From Cephalotrichum gorgonifer (Eukaryota; Ascomycota; Sordariomycetes; Microascales; Microascaceae): a stretch of DNA of 64,000 nt. Below are positions 45,075-57,437 of the stretch, piece by piece. Within the stretch, counting starts at the first letter, position 1, and each line of letters begins with the position of its first letter. The stretch is taken from the NCBI GenBank assembly GCA_900312665.1, contig ONZQ02000003.1, positions 2,471,968-2,535,967 on the forward strand. Reading direction: 5' to 3'. Both the position numbers and the translations under genes were made by a program. Under the pieces are notes generated by a model. It made no database searches and was not told the DNA's origin. It saw only the letters and a list, made by a program, of their open reading frames with translations.

Positions 45075-47414
45075 ATGGGTGCCCCCACATATCCGGGAAC
45101 CCGCCACCCGCTTGCCCCACTCTCGGATGCCGAGTTCCGCAAGGCACGCGACCTCGTGCTCTCCGCGCACGGGGCCCACCACTCCGCGCTCTTCTTCCGG
45201 GCCATCCAACTCGAGGAGCCACGCAAAGCGGACCTCATCCCTTTCCTCATCGCCGAACATGCGGGTGAGGAGATGTCCGGCTTCACGGACCGGCCGCCAA
45301 GACTAGCGAGGGTGCAGTATGATGTTGTGACTCCGGGGAAGCAGGGGTCGGCTTCGGTTTTTAGGTATACACAGAGTGTTGTTGACCTAGATACGAGCGT
45401 GGAGATTTCCAGGGATGAGGCTCCAGATGATTGCCATCCCGCATATGTGATGTATGTCCCCGGGTCCCATGGGAGATGATTTTGCGAAAAGAGGCACGCA
45501 CACCTGTGAATGAGAGTCTTACACCCCACTCAGGAGCGAGTTCGCCCAGTTGCAGGACATCTGCCTCGCCTCCCCCCACTTCCAGGACGCCCTCTCCGAG
45601 TTCGTCATCCCGCCCCACTTCTCTATCGTCATAGACCCTTGGCCCTACGGCGGTATCGAGGAAACAGACCCGTCCACCCGGTACATGCAGGGCATGGTCT
45701 TCGCCCGGGACGACTCGGCCGCTCATCCGGACTCTAACCACTACGGCTACCCCATACCCATCATCCCCGTGGTTGAATGGGCCACGAAGAAAATAATCCG
45801 CATAGACCGTCTTGCCACTTCCGTCTCCCCCGGAACCATCTTCGCCCCGAACCGCAAGCCCTCTGCCCCCCCGGTCGATATCTTTGTGGGCCGCAAGCCG
45901 GCCGAATACCTGCCCGAGCTTCTTGATCGACCACTCCGCGAGGACGTGAAGCCCATAGATATAACGCAGCCCCACGGCCCGTCCTTCACCGTCCACGATG
46001 ATAACCTCGTAGAGTGGCAAAAGTGGCGCTTCCGCCTCGGCTTCACGGCCCGGGAAGGCGCCGTTCTCCACGACCTAACCTACGACCACCGTCCCGTCCT
46101 CTACCGACTGAGCTACTCCGAATTGGCGATACCCTATGCCGACCCGCGCTACCCATTCCACCGCAAGCAGGCGTTCGACCTTGGCGACGGCGGCGTGGGG
46201 CGCGCCGTGAACAACCTAGAGCTAGGGTGCGACTGCCTCGGTGCGATACACTACTTCAACACGACGTTCCCCGAGGCCGACGGGAGTCCCACCTTGAGCA
46301 AGGCGGTGGTTTGCCTGCACGAACAGGATAACGGGATATGCTGGAAGCACACGAACTTCCGGACGGGAAGGGCGGTGGTTGCGCGACTGAGGGAGCTAGT
46401 GGTACAGTTTGTCGCCACACTGGCGAACTACGATTACGTCTTTGCTTTCAAGCTCGACGTCGCTGGGGGCATCACGATCGAGACACGCGCGACGGGAGTT
46501 ATGAGCGTGGTGGCTATCGACCCCGCGGCCAAGAGCTGCCAGTACGGGGCTATCGTGGCTCCGGGCGTGCTGGCCCAGAACCACCAGCACGTCTTTGCCG
46601 TGAGGATCGACCCCGCGATAGACTCGTATGCGCCGGAGGACAATGTCGTGATACAAGAAGAGACGGTACCTCGAGATATCGATCCCGTGACGAACCCTTC
46701 TGGGAATCTGTACGCTATCGAGAGGCGGGCGATACGGGAGTCGGCGGGGCTCTTCGCGGAGCCACGGGCAAATCGCGTCTTCCGGCTCGAGCACGCGACA
46801 AAGAGGAATGCGGTGAGCGGGAGGCGGGTGGGGTATATGTTCGTGCCGGATGCGAAGCAGCTGCTGCTCGCGCCGCCGGGGAGCATGCAGGCCAAGAGGG
46901 CCGGGTTCGCGGGGAGGCACGTCTGGGTTACGGGGTACAGGGACGGAGAGCACTGGGCCGCTGGGGAATTTACGAACCAGAGCAAGGCCGAGGTTGGGGG
47001 CGTTGTGGACATGGTGGCGAGAGGGGACATCCTGGCGGACGAAGAGGGGGGCGGAGGTGAGGGCAACGGTAACGGGACAAACGGGACCGGGACCGGGACC
47101 GGGACCGGGAATGGGAAGGGGAAAGGAGAGAGGTGTGGGCCCGTGGTCTGGGGTATTTTTGGACTGACGCACAATCCACGGATGGAGGACTGGCCTGTCA
47201 TGTAAGTGTCCTCCTCCCCTCCAGCCTCAGAGCTTGTCTTCCTGGCTCCCGACGACTAATAAACCCGGACAGGCCCGTCGAGATCCACCAGATGAGGCTA
47301 AGACCTGCCGACTTCTTCACCTCCAACCCGGCCCTCGACATGCCCTCGGGCCGCAATGGTGCGAGTGTTCTCGTTGGGTGTTGTGAAGCGAAGAAGCCTA
47401 ATGGGCGCGTGTGA
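45075..47414 (+). CDS. copper amine oxidase (TPQ-containing)
   Basis: Oxidatively deaminates primary amines to aldehyde, ammonia and hydrogen peroxide, using copper and the self-made cofactor topaquinone. Three exons, 45075-45451, 45534-47201 and 47273-47414, give 728 aa, near the usual fungal length. The topaquinone precursor is Tyr425 in the ANYDY motif. Copper ligands are the HQH pair (about 476 and 478) and the His of GLTHNPRMEDWPVMP near the end. The N-terminal N2/N3 domains are recognisable from DLVLSAHG and SPHFQDALSEF. No secretion signal or C-terminal peroxisomal SKL-type tripeptide is visible. An unusual Gly/Asn/Thr-rich insert of about 30 residues near 655-685, encoded partly by a hexamer repeat, interrupts the C-terminal domain just before the last copper-binding segment. 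Confidence 0.95.
47083..47106 (+). repeat. (GGGACC)4 microsatellite inside the amine oxidase gene
   Basis: Four perfect hexamers, flanked by related GGGACA and GGGAAT units, encode alternating Gly-Thr. The frame is kept, so length variation in steps of six would add or remove Gly-Thr pairs. Confidence 0.93.
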
Positions 47415-48558
47415 GGGCTGGGAAGGGAGGGAGCAGGGTTGAAGCTGGGGGTTATAAAGTTGGAAATCCTTTTGAAATCTTTTAGGAAACCATATGTGTA
47501 TGGGAGGACATGAGGATAGATATGTCGGTACTGGGTGGACACTCCTTGGTAAGAAAAAAAAGGGGAGGCATTGTGTATCTGGCTTTCCTCCGTACTTATG
47601 TTGTATGTAGTCAAGATATTATGAGCTGATGTTCTGTGAGAGAGAGAACCCTTTGTAGGGTCAATGCTGGTGCTCCTGGGCTCTTGATTTTGTGCTTGGA
47701 AGGATGACACGAGGGACGGAGTTCGCATCCCGAGAAGACACCCTCACGAGAAGACACCCTCACGAGAAGACACCCCTATTCACACGTCGCGTCTCACTCT
47801 TTACAACTGACATCTCATAGCACCCACATCCCAAGTCAAAGCCCAAGGCAGAGGTAGAATAATGTCCTGCAAGGTCCATGAGGTATAATGATTTTATTTC
47901 ACTAGCCTCCCCCCACCTCCCCCCCTTGCCCCCGTTAGCTGGTGAAAGGGTCACAGCTCAGATTCTAGCACTCACCAGGCCAAAGAGCTCAAAGGTTCGT
48001 CATTTCCATTTCCAAGTATACCTCTCTTCCTCGAGCCTCTCTCTTATCTTCTCTATTTATCCTCTCACCGCAAAACATATAAATATGGCCATCACAAGCC
48101 TTTGCTCATCCCCTCCGCTCCTCTTCTTCTACCCCACCTCTTCGGTCAGCCTCGTTCTTTTTCACCTTTCATATGATAGAGAGAGAGAGAGAAGAACCAT
48201 AGAGTCAAGAGGATAGGAAAACAAGAGAGGTAGAGAGATAGAGAGAACTCCTCCCTGTCCCAAAACCCCTCCCCCCCCACTCCCCAAACATTCTCCTCTC
48301 CCCCCCTTCTATATTTTTTTCTTACTAGAGGAAGAAAAGGCCCCCTTTAGCTCCCTTCTCCTCCCCTCCATTCTCCCCTCAATCCTCCATTTCTTCACAC
48401 AACCCATATTAAACAACCCGTATTACTTCTGTTGGGCCTTGTATCCCTTTCGGAAGCCCGACAACTAGGGCGTAACCAGAAAGGGAGAGGGAGGGGGGGT
48501 TCCGCATACACACTCAAAAACTCCGAAACGTCGAGACATAAATAAAAAAAGAAACCCT
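47415..48558. other. convergent 3' spacer with 16-bp tandem repeats
   Basis: 3' flanks of the amine oxidase and ceramide synthase genes. It includes three 16-bp repeats at 47731-47777 and a GA run near 48178-48192. No gene recognised. Confidence 0.45.
47731..47777 (+). repeat. three tandem copies of CGAGAAGACACCCTCA
   Basis: Two perfect 16-bp copies and a third that differs at its end. It lies in the spacer between two 3' ends. Confidence 0.93.
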
Positions 48559-50421
48559 TTACTCCACTTGCTTCTCGCAGCCGATCCTGCCCAAGAGCTC
48601 CTTCCGATCGCTGTGGTGACCCGATAGGCTCACACCGCTGGACTGCACGGTCCTCTTCCGCGCACCGTTTCGCCTCTCCCAGCTCTTGAGGTCGATCTCG
48701 TCGACGCCGACCTCCTCCGCGTACGGGGTGGGCTCCTCTGCTTCTTGTTCCTTCTCCTCCTCCTCCTCTTCGGCCTCGTCATCACTACGGATGTCGTCGG
48801 CAGCCTTGCCCCGGATCACGCTCATGGCGACCTTAACGATGAGGACGAACCAGAGGATGGTGAGAACCTGGAGGCAGAGGAGGGAGCCGAGGAAGCCCCA
48901 CCTCACGGTGGTGGTGAAGCAGACGGTGCCGTTGGGGTCCAGGAAGGGTTCGAGGAGGTAGCCAAGGCCCGGCGCAGGGTCGTGCGGGCCCGTAAGGTTG
49001 TGGGGGGGTCCGGTGAAGCAAGCGTTCGGGATGATCGTGGGGAGTTGGGCGTATATGGACCAGCAGACCTTCATGTAGAAGACATGGCGGGCAAGGACCC
49101 AGGAGGCCATGAAGAGGCCGAATATGACGTCGCAGACGGTCGTGAAGCCAAAGTACTTGAGGCACTTGGCAAGCTGGAGATTAAAAAAGGGGGGCGTTAG
49201 AGTTTCCTTCTGGCAAGCATTTGGGGGATTCAAGTGTACGAAGAACTCACAGGGAGGAAGATGTCGACGACGTCCATCAGAACGAGGAAGAGGTTGCCGA
49301 CGCGGGTCTGGTGGTAGGTGTAGCAGGCGAACAGGAGGCTGTTAGTGATGATGTGATGGGTGAACATCTGCCAGTGGTCCTTGCGCCTCTCCTCCATGTG
49401 AAGGACGAGGATTTGCTGGACCCAGAAGGCCCACTGTGCGAGCATGTAGCCCTTGACAAGACCTTCCAGCTCTCTGTCCGGCCAGTTGGTCCACAGCCCG
49501 TGGAGGTTGAGCCAGTATTCCGAGTTATAGTAGATGTACTGTGGTTATCGCGCCGTGTCAGCCAGGAGTCCCATGCACGCCACCGGTATAAACCCGGACT
49601 CAGGGGAGGGGGGGAAGCGCACCATGCCCAAGGGCCAAAAGACGCCGTAGTAAACGAGCAGCCACGCCTGCTCGCTAAAGCGCGTCATGTCCTTGCTCTT
49701 AGTGATGCCGCACCACTTCGCGAAGGGCGCGAGGATATACTCCATGGTAAAGGCGCGTAGGCCGGTGAAGAGGACGATGCAGAAGGAGATGAAATAGGCA
49801 TCGTCGTAGCCGATGCCGTACTCCCCCGTCGCGGGGTTGTAGTAGGAGTAAGTGAAGAACTTGCGGGTCGTGGGGCGGATTCTGGGGAAAACGGCGTGAG
49901 CGAGGAAGAGGAGGGCGATGAGGTTGAAAGAGAGGCCTAGGGAGATCATGGTTAGCGGGGTCTGAGCAGGATACAGAGATCACGCCATGGTATTCAAGCC
50001 AGGGGGGGGGGACGAAAGGATCTGGTCTCGTCGCGATTCTTGGGTGGTTCGCGCTCTCTCCGAAGCAGGGATATTGGCCCAGGAAAACCGATCAACTGTG
50101 GCAGCTTGGCGAGAGACGGCAGCCGGGGGATACGATAGCATGTCCAAGGAGACAAAACTCACCAACTTGGTTCTCGACGAAGAGGCTCGCGAGTAACCGG
50201 AACGCCCCCTCGTCTTTCTTCCTTTGCCGCCTCACGAGCACAACGTTCGCGCTCTTCCGCTTGTACAGGGGCCCGTTCATCGTCACCTCCTCCGTATGCT
50301 TGCTCTTCTTCTCGCGCACGACACTGCTCTTGGCCGACGCCGCCTGCGGCCGCGGCTTACCCGTCCCAGCTGCGGCAGCTGGTGTCGCCGCCGCCGTTTC
50401 CTGCTTTTGGGGTTCGGCCAT
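48559..50421 (-). CDS. lag1: ceramide synthase (Lag1/Lac1, TLC domain)
   Basis: Endoplasmic-reticulum sphingosine N-acyltransferase that joins acyl-CoA to sphingoid bases. Four exons, 50421-50163, 49936-49623, 49538-49251 and 49173-48559, give 491 aa with consistent phases. The start was placed at the ATG followed by AEPQKQE; an ATG 11 codons upstream exists. The N-terminal about 85 residues are Ala/Lys-rich and cytosolic in character. Multiple membrane helices follow, with the Lag1 motif WQMFTHHIITNSLL (essential His252 and His253) and the DVVDIFLP segment. The C-terminal tail is strongly acidic (a run of Glu near 425-440) and then basic, and ends without a KKxx signal. Intron 1, 226 nt, is longer than the others and contains a poly-G tract. 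The family call is strong. Confidence 0.95.
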
Positions 50422-52415
50422 GGTTTTGGCCCAGGAAGGAGGGAGGAGAAACAAGGGGGGAAAGAAACAAGAAAAGGAAAACCTAACGGGATGAGGTCGC
50501 GCGTTAGGTTTTTTCTTCTTCCTTCTGGGTGAATTCTTTTTCGAGCAGCAGGGAAGAAAAAAAAAAGAGTAGCTAGGAGGAGAAGGTCGGTAGTGGTGGT
50601 CGATGGTGGTATTGAATGGAGACGGGTTGTATGTAATTTCGAGGAATCTTAATCTTGGGGTGGTTTCAATTGACTTTTCGAGCTAAGGGTCGACAGCGTG
50701 GTGTCATGGCGGTATGTGGTGGGTGGGTGTATACAATGGCACAAGGGGGTGGTGGGTGTGTGGTCACTGGCGGACGGGTAGTTAGGTACCTAGGTAGAGG
50801 TGGTCACAGTGGGTGTGGTGGGGGGAGCGGCGGTCCGCGTGGGTGTTTGACGTTGGGTCGGCCGATGGTTGACCTCTCGCGTGGCAGGGAAAGACCGATG
50901 AGCTGCGGAGCTCTTGCTTTTCATTCGACCCAGGCGGTCAGAGGGCGAGGGGAGGGACGATCGAAATGCAGAGGCCGACAAGGTACGGACTAAAAGTACC
51001 TGTACTTTACTTGGATAGGACTACCTCCTTCTCACTATTAACCCTCGTCTCCATTTTTCAGGGGCAGGCGGGGGAGATGGTTGAACCGAGTCTACGAGTA
51101 CCACTATTAGCCCCGCTTTCACCTACGAGTACGCGTATGTGCCCAATAGCGTTTTCCCCCCATTCCCATCTTGGTTCTCCTCCCCGCTGGCGGAGAGTAC
51201 CTGTACTTGTACAGATACAAGTTACTCGCTTGGCGGACAGCACCTCCCGTGCCTGAGTGGCTCTCAACAGCTTAATCTCTCCACGGTCGCCCGGGCCACT
51301 CAGCCAAGGTTTAATACCACAATCATGCATCCATTTGGGGAAGAAGAGGGGACAAGACACGCTCCAGTTCAGACCGCTCCCCGTGTTGGGGATTTTGGTG
51401 GGGGGATGTTAGCGTGGAAGTGAATTCAACGCCTATGTTCGCATTATCGAAACCCCTATTACTTATAGTCTTATAAGTACTTGCGCTTTCGGATGCTGCT
51501 AAACAGAACCATCCAGTATCCCGAGGAGTCACATGCTTTCCTGAATCGAACGGACTTGCGATCCCCTATAATAAATTAGGTATCCCACCGCCTTTCAGCC
51601 CGCCTGCCTCCCAGGTGTCTTGCCTCTGAGCACGGCGCGCACTAGGATTGGGGAGCAAGATGTTGGTGCGAGCCATCCAGATAATAGGAGGCAAGCCGCG
51701 TTCGCGCAATCCCCTTCCCTTCCCACCACCCACCCTCCACTGGCCGGAAACGGGAACCGCGGTGCGGGCGGGCGGGTACCACGAACACCCGGGCCGCCCC
51801 CAAGTAGTTTCCCCCCCCGGCCCACGTTCTGCAACCAGTTCCAGCAATTCGTCCTCGTGTTCGTGCTCGTACATACCCGTACGACACTACATGTACGGCC
51901 GGTTCAAGAAAAATGTGTGTTATCAGGCTGATAGCAGGAAACAGCCCGTCTAACTCGGTTTTGTGACGCCTCTTTAATAATAATATTAAAATACCTGTCA
52001 AGACTGAGGAGTGAGACCTCCGGGAGGTGTCTCGCCGTTCGTCACCTTAAACGACGGTGGATGGTGGTGTCAGTGAGGATCGCTGGGAGGGCGAACCGCG
52101 GGCCACCTGAGTCAAACTGTCTGCCAGCTGTCAGTTGCCATCTGCCACCCACCCGGCATACTGTATCATGTCTCATTAGTCATCACCCAGGTCGACCACA
52201 TGACGCCACTACAACCAACAGCGTCAGAGGCGCAGCCTTCCCCGTCCAACCGCCGCCCCCCCTCTACGACATCACTCTTAAACAAACCAACACTCTCAAT
52301 CGTCGTCTGCCTAGGAAGACGAAAAAGAGACATCGCTTTCCTCGATATTTTTTTGAGGGGATACCCCTGTCGCGAAACTTAGGGAATCATATTCGAAAAG
52401 AAAAGAAAAGCAAAC
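50422..52415. other. 2-kb divergent spacer between ceramide synthase and Bax-inhibitor genes
   Basis: Carries both promoters. No gene recognised. Several TACTTGTAC-like words appear near 50990-51240 and 51840-51900. Confidence 0.45.
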
Positions 52416-53368
52416 ATGTCGAGCGCTAAGTACGCACCTGCCGCGCAGCACGACCCGGACGAGTACGCCCACCCGCCGCCGTCCTACCAGGATGAGTCCT
52501 CCTCCTCCGCCGCCGCCGGCGCTTCGGCCGCGACGCCTCTCTTCGGGGGCCCGCGCTCCAGCGAGGACAACATCCCCGACGACTTCAAGGTAAGTGGCGC
52601 GCGCGCAACTCTGCTCTTCTCCCTCACCTACGCCCCACCTCCCAGCTCAGCCCGGGACTACAGTATCACAGAGCAAGCTAACCCTCTTCTCTCTCTCCAC
52701 AACAGTTCGGCGGCTCCGTAGCCGAAGCCACCATCGAGATCCGCAACACCTTCGTCCGCAAGGTCTACGCCATCCTCACCGTCCAGCTCCTCGCCACGAC
52801 CCTCGTCTCCTCCGCCTCCTTCTGGTCCGACTCCTACCGCGACTGGATCAAGTCCCACCCGGCCCTCGTCTGGATCTCCCTCCTCGGCTCCATGGTCTTC
52901 CTCGGCCTCACCTACTGGAAGCGAAAGTCCTACCCCACCAACCTCCTCTTCCTCTCCGGCTTCACCCTCCTCGAGGCCTACACCGTCTCCGTCATCGTCT
53001 CCTTTTACGACGCAGGCCTCGTCCTCAACGCCCTCGTCATCACCGTCGGCGTCTTCGCTTTCCTCACCGCCTTCGCGTGCCAGACAAAGTACGACTTCAC
53101 GTCGTGGATGCCGTACCTCTTCGGCGCGCTGTGGGGGCTCCTCATCTTCGGCTTCGTCGCCGCGTTCCTGCCGAGGTCGAGCACGGGAGACCTCATCTGG
53201 GGTGGGCTCTCGGCGCTGGTGTTCAGCGGGTATATACTCGTCGACACGCAGTTGGTCCTGCGGAAGCACCACGTCGAGGAGGAGATTGCCGCCGCGATCA
53301 GCCTGTACCTCGATATCATCAACCTATTCCTCGCCATCCTGAGGATCCTCAACAGCCAGAGCGACTGA
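52416..53368 (+). CDS. Bax-inhibitor-1 family membrane protein (TMBIM/LFG-like)
   Basis: Multi-pass membrane protein of the BI-1/TMBIM family, known as ER, Golgi or vacuolar calcium-leak and stress-survival proteins; yeast Bxi1/Ybh3 is the closest familiar relative. Two exons, 52416-52589 and 52706-53368, with a 116-nt intron carrying a CTAAC branch, give 278 aa. The first about 58 residues are soluble and Pro/Ser/Ala-rich, with a PPPSYQDE motif that looks like a PPxY ubiquitin-ligase site. Six to seven hydrophobic helices follow from about residue 75. The family signature appears as IRNTFVRKVYAILTVQL near the start and DTQLVLRKHHVEEEIAAAISLYLDIINLF at the end, including the conserved DTQ and the late Asp of YLDIINLF. 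No cleavable signal peptide is seen. Confidence 0.93.
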
Positions 53369-54490
53369 GCAGAGGAATAGAGAGAGAGACGTCTGTGAGG
53401 TTGTTGTTAATCCACAAAGTCGGGGGTGATGGAGAGAGGTTTGGGAGCGTGCTTGTTTTGAAATTCCATGGTTTGGCGAGAAGAGAGAGAGAGAGCTTGT
53501 TCTCGAGTATGGATCGCGGAAGCGCATTCCGGCAAGCAAGCTGGGTCTCCTTTCACATGAGCTTCTTCAGCTTTAACATGTCCTGTCTTGTTTCGAGGTA
53601 TGTCGGGGCTAGGAACGGAACGAGATGGGCACAACAGTGTCAACGTGTGTCCAAGAGCGATAGTGCTATTCGGGTTCGTCCAGGAAGAGATGGTAGGACA
53701 GTCAGTTACAGGGCGTGGTTCACAGCACAGAAAGGGATGGCTAGGATAGTGGTTTACAAGTGTATCGTTACTCTATTTGAATTCTAAGCCACGGTTCTTT
53801 TGCGTGGCTCATACTAAATACAACCAAACACATCACCAGCGAAACCACAATCAGGTCCACCGTCTTCACATGCTTTGTGGTTGGCTTCTGACACACAAGT
53901 TCGACTCGGGATAAAGTGGTATTTTGATTGGCATTAGAAGTTCAATAGACGATAAAACAGAAATAATAAAAACTAGATAAAAAGAAAAGAGGAGGAGGAC
54001 GTTCCATGCGGCGGGAAAGACGTCGGGTTCGAGGGGAGAGAGAGGAGAGAAGCTGGGGCATGTTGTTTAACTGCTTCCAGGAAGACTCCGGGAGCCGTCA
54101 AGAACACAACCCACTCTCTCAACCACGTCCGTTAGCTTCCTTCCACTGCTGCGTCTTTCTGCCCTCCTCCAAAACCTCGATGACAAGGGCGACCACATGC
54201 ACCGACCAAACGCACCACCCAACGACTTCTCTCGCAGTCATAGAATATTGGTGGTTCGATATTTTGCTCAGCATCTGTCGTAGCGAATAATACAAAACCG
54301 GGAAACGGCAAACGGCAAACGGAAGGGGGAATATTGAGCCACTTTTCTCGTCCTCGGGAATACGGTCAACAACCAACGCCATCAAGAGAAATATAGAACC
54401 AACGTCGCATCGCACTCTTCGCGCAAGGAGGGGGGGTGGGGGTGTAAGAGAACGAGTCCGAGTAGCGCGTAGCGATACCGAGAGGGGTAT
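53369..54490. other. convergent spacer between Bax-inhibitor and septin 3' ends
   Basis: No gene recognised. A short AAACGGC tandem lies at about 54303-54322. Confidence 0.45.
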
Positions 54491-56243
54491 TTAGTGTCCT
54501 TCGCCGTTGGCCGCCTCGGCGCGAGCTTCCGCCACGGCTGCCTGCTCCCGCGCCATGCGGGCCTCGATCTCCCTGAGCTGGGATTCCCTGGCCAGGAGCT
54601 CTTGTCGCTTCTCGTTGATCTCGCGCTGCACCTTGACCTCGATCTCGCGGAGCTTCTCCTCCTCGCGGCGGAGCTGCTCCTCCTTGAGGCGGACGGATTG
54701 GGAAGCAAGGTCCTCGGGGTTCATAGAAGAATCACTGTTCACACATATGTTAGCGTAACCGCGCGGCAGACTGACAGACGAGGGATAAAGAAGGGACGTG
54801 AAGACGTACGCTCCGGCACCACCCTCAACGCTCTTGCTAAGCTTCTCCGTACGATAGTTCTCGTACAAGAAGTCGTGGGTGATCTCCTTCAGGTCAGCCA
54901 GATGGCTGTGGAGCAGGGCGGATCGGATGGCAAGGAAGTCCGAGTGGCGTGGGTTGTCCACCTCGACAACACCCCAGGGGTACTGGCGCGCGCGGACAGT
55001 GCGTCCTCCGATCTCGACGACGTCCTCGGAGCCGACAATGGCGAAGGGCATGAGGCCCCGGAGCTCGGCGTTCTCCTCGACGGTGTCCTCATCATCCTCC
55101 TCGATGTCGTAGGGGAAGTTGTATACGGGGATCCTGTAGTGCTCGATGTCCTCCATAACAAGCTTCTTGGACTCAGCGAGCTCAGCAGGGGTCAGGGTAT
55201 CGGCGCGGCCGATGACGGGGATGACGTTGACGCGGGGAGCGAGGCGCTTCATCAGCTCGATATCGAGCTCTCGGAGACTATGACGCAGTAGCACGGTTAG
55301 TTTCGAGGGGTATTCGCATCGGAAACGCGGGTCAGTCAACGTACCCATGGCCGGTAGGGGTGATAAAGTAGAGAAGGGCGTGGACCCTGTTGTCCCTGAA
55401 TCGAGGGTTACGCTTGATACGCGACTCCTCAGCCAGAATATCATCGTATTGTCGCTCCAGGTAGCCAACAATCTCGGAGAAGCTGCATGGCGGCGAGGTC
55501 AGCAAACAAGTATGTTACAGCTAAACATGTTGGGACACTGGATATACACACCTGGCCTCGTTATCGATCTGGTCACCGAAGCCGGGGGTATCAACAATAG
55601 TCAGGGAAATGCGGGTACCCTCCTCGTCGAGCTCTGTTGACCTGTTAATGAGAGTTCCGACACCGGCAGGGAGAGAAGGACGCAGGCAGGTGGAGACGAA
55701 CCGACGATAAGGGGCTTGATCTTCACACCCTCCTCGACGTGGGCGGCGTTGGGGTCATCGCTATCCTTGTGGTCGAGGACGGTGTTACCGCAGAGGGTGT
55801 TGACGAAGGTAGTCCTGCCTGTGAAGCAGTGGTATCAGTATCCAAAGTCGAAAATGCAAAGCCGAGAGGGGCATTGGACGATGCGAAATAGGGAAAGGGG
55901 TCTCGTGTGGTGGTGGGTGGTTGGTTAGACGACGTACCTGTGCCCGATGCACCAACTACCATAAGGCAGAACTGGATACCCTTCTTCACGTTCTTCTTCC
56001 TGCGAATCATTTTCTGGCAAAAGCAATTGGGTTAGTGGATGGATGAAATTGTGTGTTTAACGGTTCAATTGTTGGGATGCAGGATCGCGCGGATACGCGG
56101 CGAGGGAAAGGAGGTGGATGGTATAGACGGCGTGGGCGGTGTGGATGAGGGGACCTCGTGGAGGAGGGTGCGATGGGGATGCGAAGTCCGGGCTGGGGCT
56201 AGGGACGCAAACAGAAGGAGCGACATACAATCCCGGAAGACAT
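54491..56243 (-). CDS. aspA: septin, Cdc11/AspA class
   Basis: GTP-binding cytoskeletal protein that assembles into septin filaments at septa, hyphal tips and branch sites. Seven exons, 56243-56229, 56013-55938, 55818-55702, 55633-55552, 55482-55345, 55277-54810 and 54734-54491, close in phase and give 379 aa. Exon 1 encodes only MSSGI, and the 215-nt intron behind it has a CTAAC branch. The P-loop is GASGTGRTT, with Arg32 where most septins have Lys, the feature that marks the Cdc11/AspA group. DTPGFGD (G3) and the RADT element (G4, normally AKAD) follow. IPVYNFPYD and KEITHDFLYENYRTEKLS fit Cdc11. A C-terminal coiled coil (about 310-375) is rich in Glu, Arg and Lys. AspA rather than AspC was chosen from the P-loop and the VYNFP region. 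Confidence 0.94.
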
Positions 56244-57437
56244 TGGGGGTAGAGTGACAGATAGTGAAAACCGTGAAGGTGAGGGTGGTTGAAGACGACG
56301 GGAGCTTTCAACGTCGACTGTTCGGTAGCGTTGCTTTTGCGACGACAGCGACAGGCGGAGCTGGGTAGATGGAGAGAGGTAAGGGGCGAATTGGACTAGG
56401 TAATACCCCGAGGAGAGAAGGGGAATGAGAAGAGCAATGCAAGTGGGATGGATTTACAATTGAGTACGTCGGCGAGACGAGTCGACAACAATAACAAGAT
56501 TGGCGATGGGCGGTATTCGATGTTGGTTGTTGGAGGTTTCTTTTGGGAGGTTTCTTGCTGCTCGCTCGGGGGTTGGGTGGAGAGCCAAAGGGGGAAGGGG
56601 GATGGAGAAAAACGTGGAACGGCGTGTTGAAGCAATTTTACCCAGGTACACAAAAAAGTTGCCGTACGACCAATGGAATCCGGCGACACTCGAGGGGACG
56701 CCAGGAGATTCAGGGGGTAGGGGTGTTGGGCTGGGGTCGCTAGGGGTCTCATGGGGAAGGACAGGTAATGTCAACGCTAGCCCGCAGGTAGGTACTTCCG
56801 ACAAGTACCTCGTCCTCCGATGGCCGTCCCCTCTGCGGTAGGTGAGGTGGCTCGACTCCAGCCCCTATTTGGCGATACTTTAACAGGTGTCAGTGTAAGT
56901 ACTCCGTACCTGTCCATCGTACTAAGGTTCTTATTATACGTCCAGCCTCCTCTCTCATTTCGTTTGGTTCGTCGCTGATGTCATCAACCAGTCGTCCAAT
57001 CAGACAGCTCCTAGTGAAGGAAGAAGCGACAGCGTTTTGAAGACAACATTTACAAGTACAAGTATTAGCTGGTTATTATTCTTATATGCCGAACGGAGAA
57101 ATTGGAACTATCCGACGCTATTACACGTAACTTTCACCGTCCGCGCTTCACTCGTCGCCGGCATTGGACTCGCAGCCAGGCTGAATACGAGGCGTAACAA
57201 GCCGCCGATCAGTCTCTTTCTCACGGACGACGACGAGAGAGAGGAATTGCATGCGATGATTACATGGCTGGCCATTCCCTCGATTGTCCTTGACACAACG
57301 GTGGAGCCCAGTGGGGATGGACCCTGCGTCGCTACCTATTTCTAGTTACCGTGCTAACGGGAAGCCTGTCGTTCCAAGACAAACAAATCAACATCACCAC
57401 AAGGAGAGTAGTGGGCGAGGCACACCGCACACGCGTA
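56244..57437. other. septin upstream region and kinase-locus 3' flank
   Basis: No gene recognised in 1.2 kb. It contains the septin promoter and leader. Confidence 0.45.

Noticed and set aside
52594..53787. 397-codon plus-strand open frame rich in Arg, His and Pro
   Set aside because: It is an out-of-frame reading of the Bax-inhibitor gene; the real frame encodes clean membrane helices and family motifs.
54494..55291. 265-codon plus-strand open frame
   Set aside because: It is the antisense shadow of the septin exons, whose splice phases and motifs are fully consistent on the minus strand.
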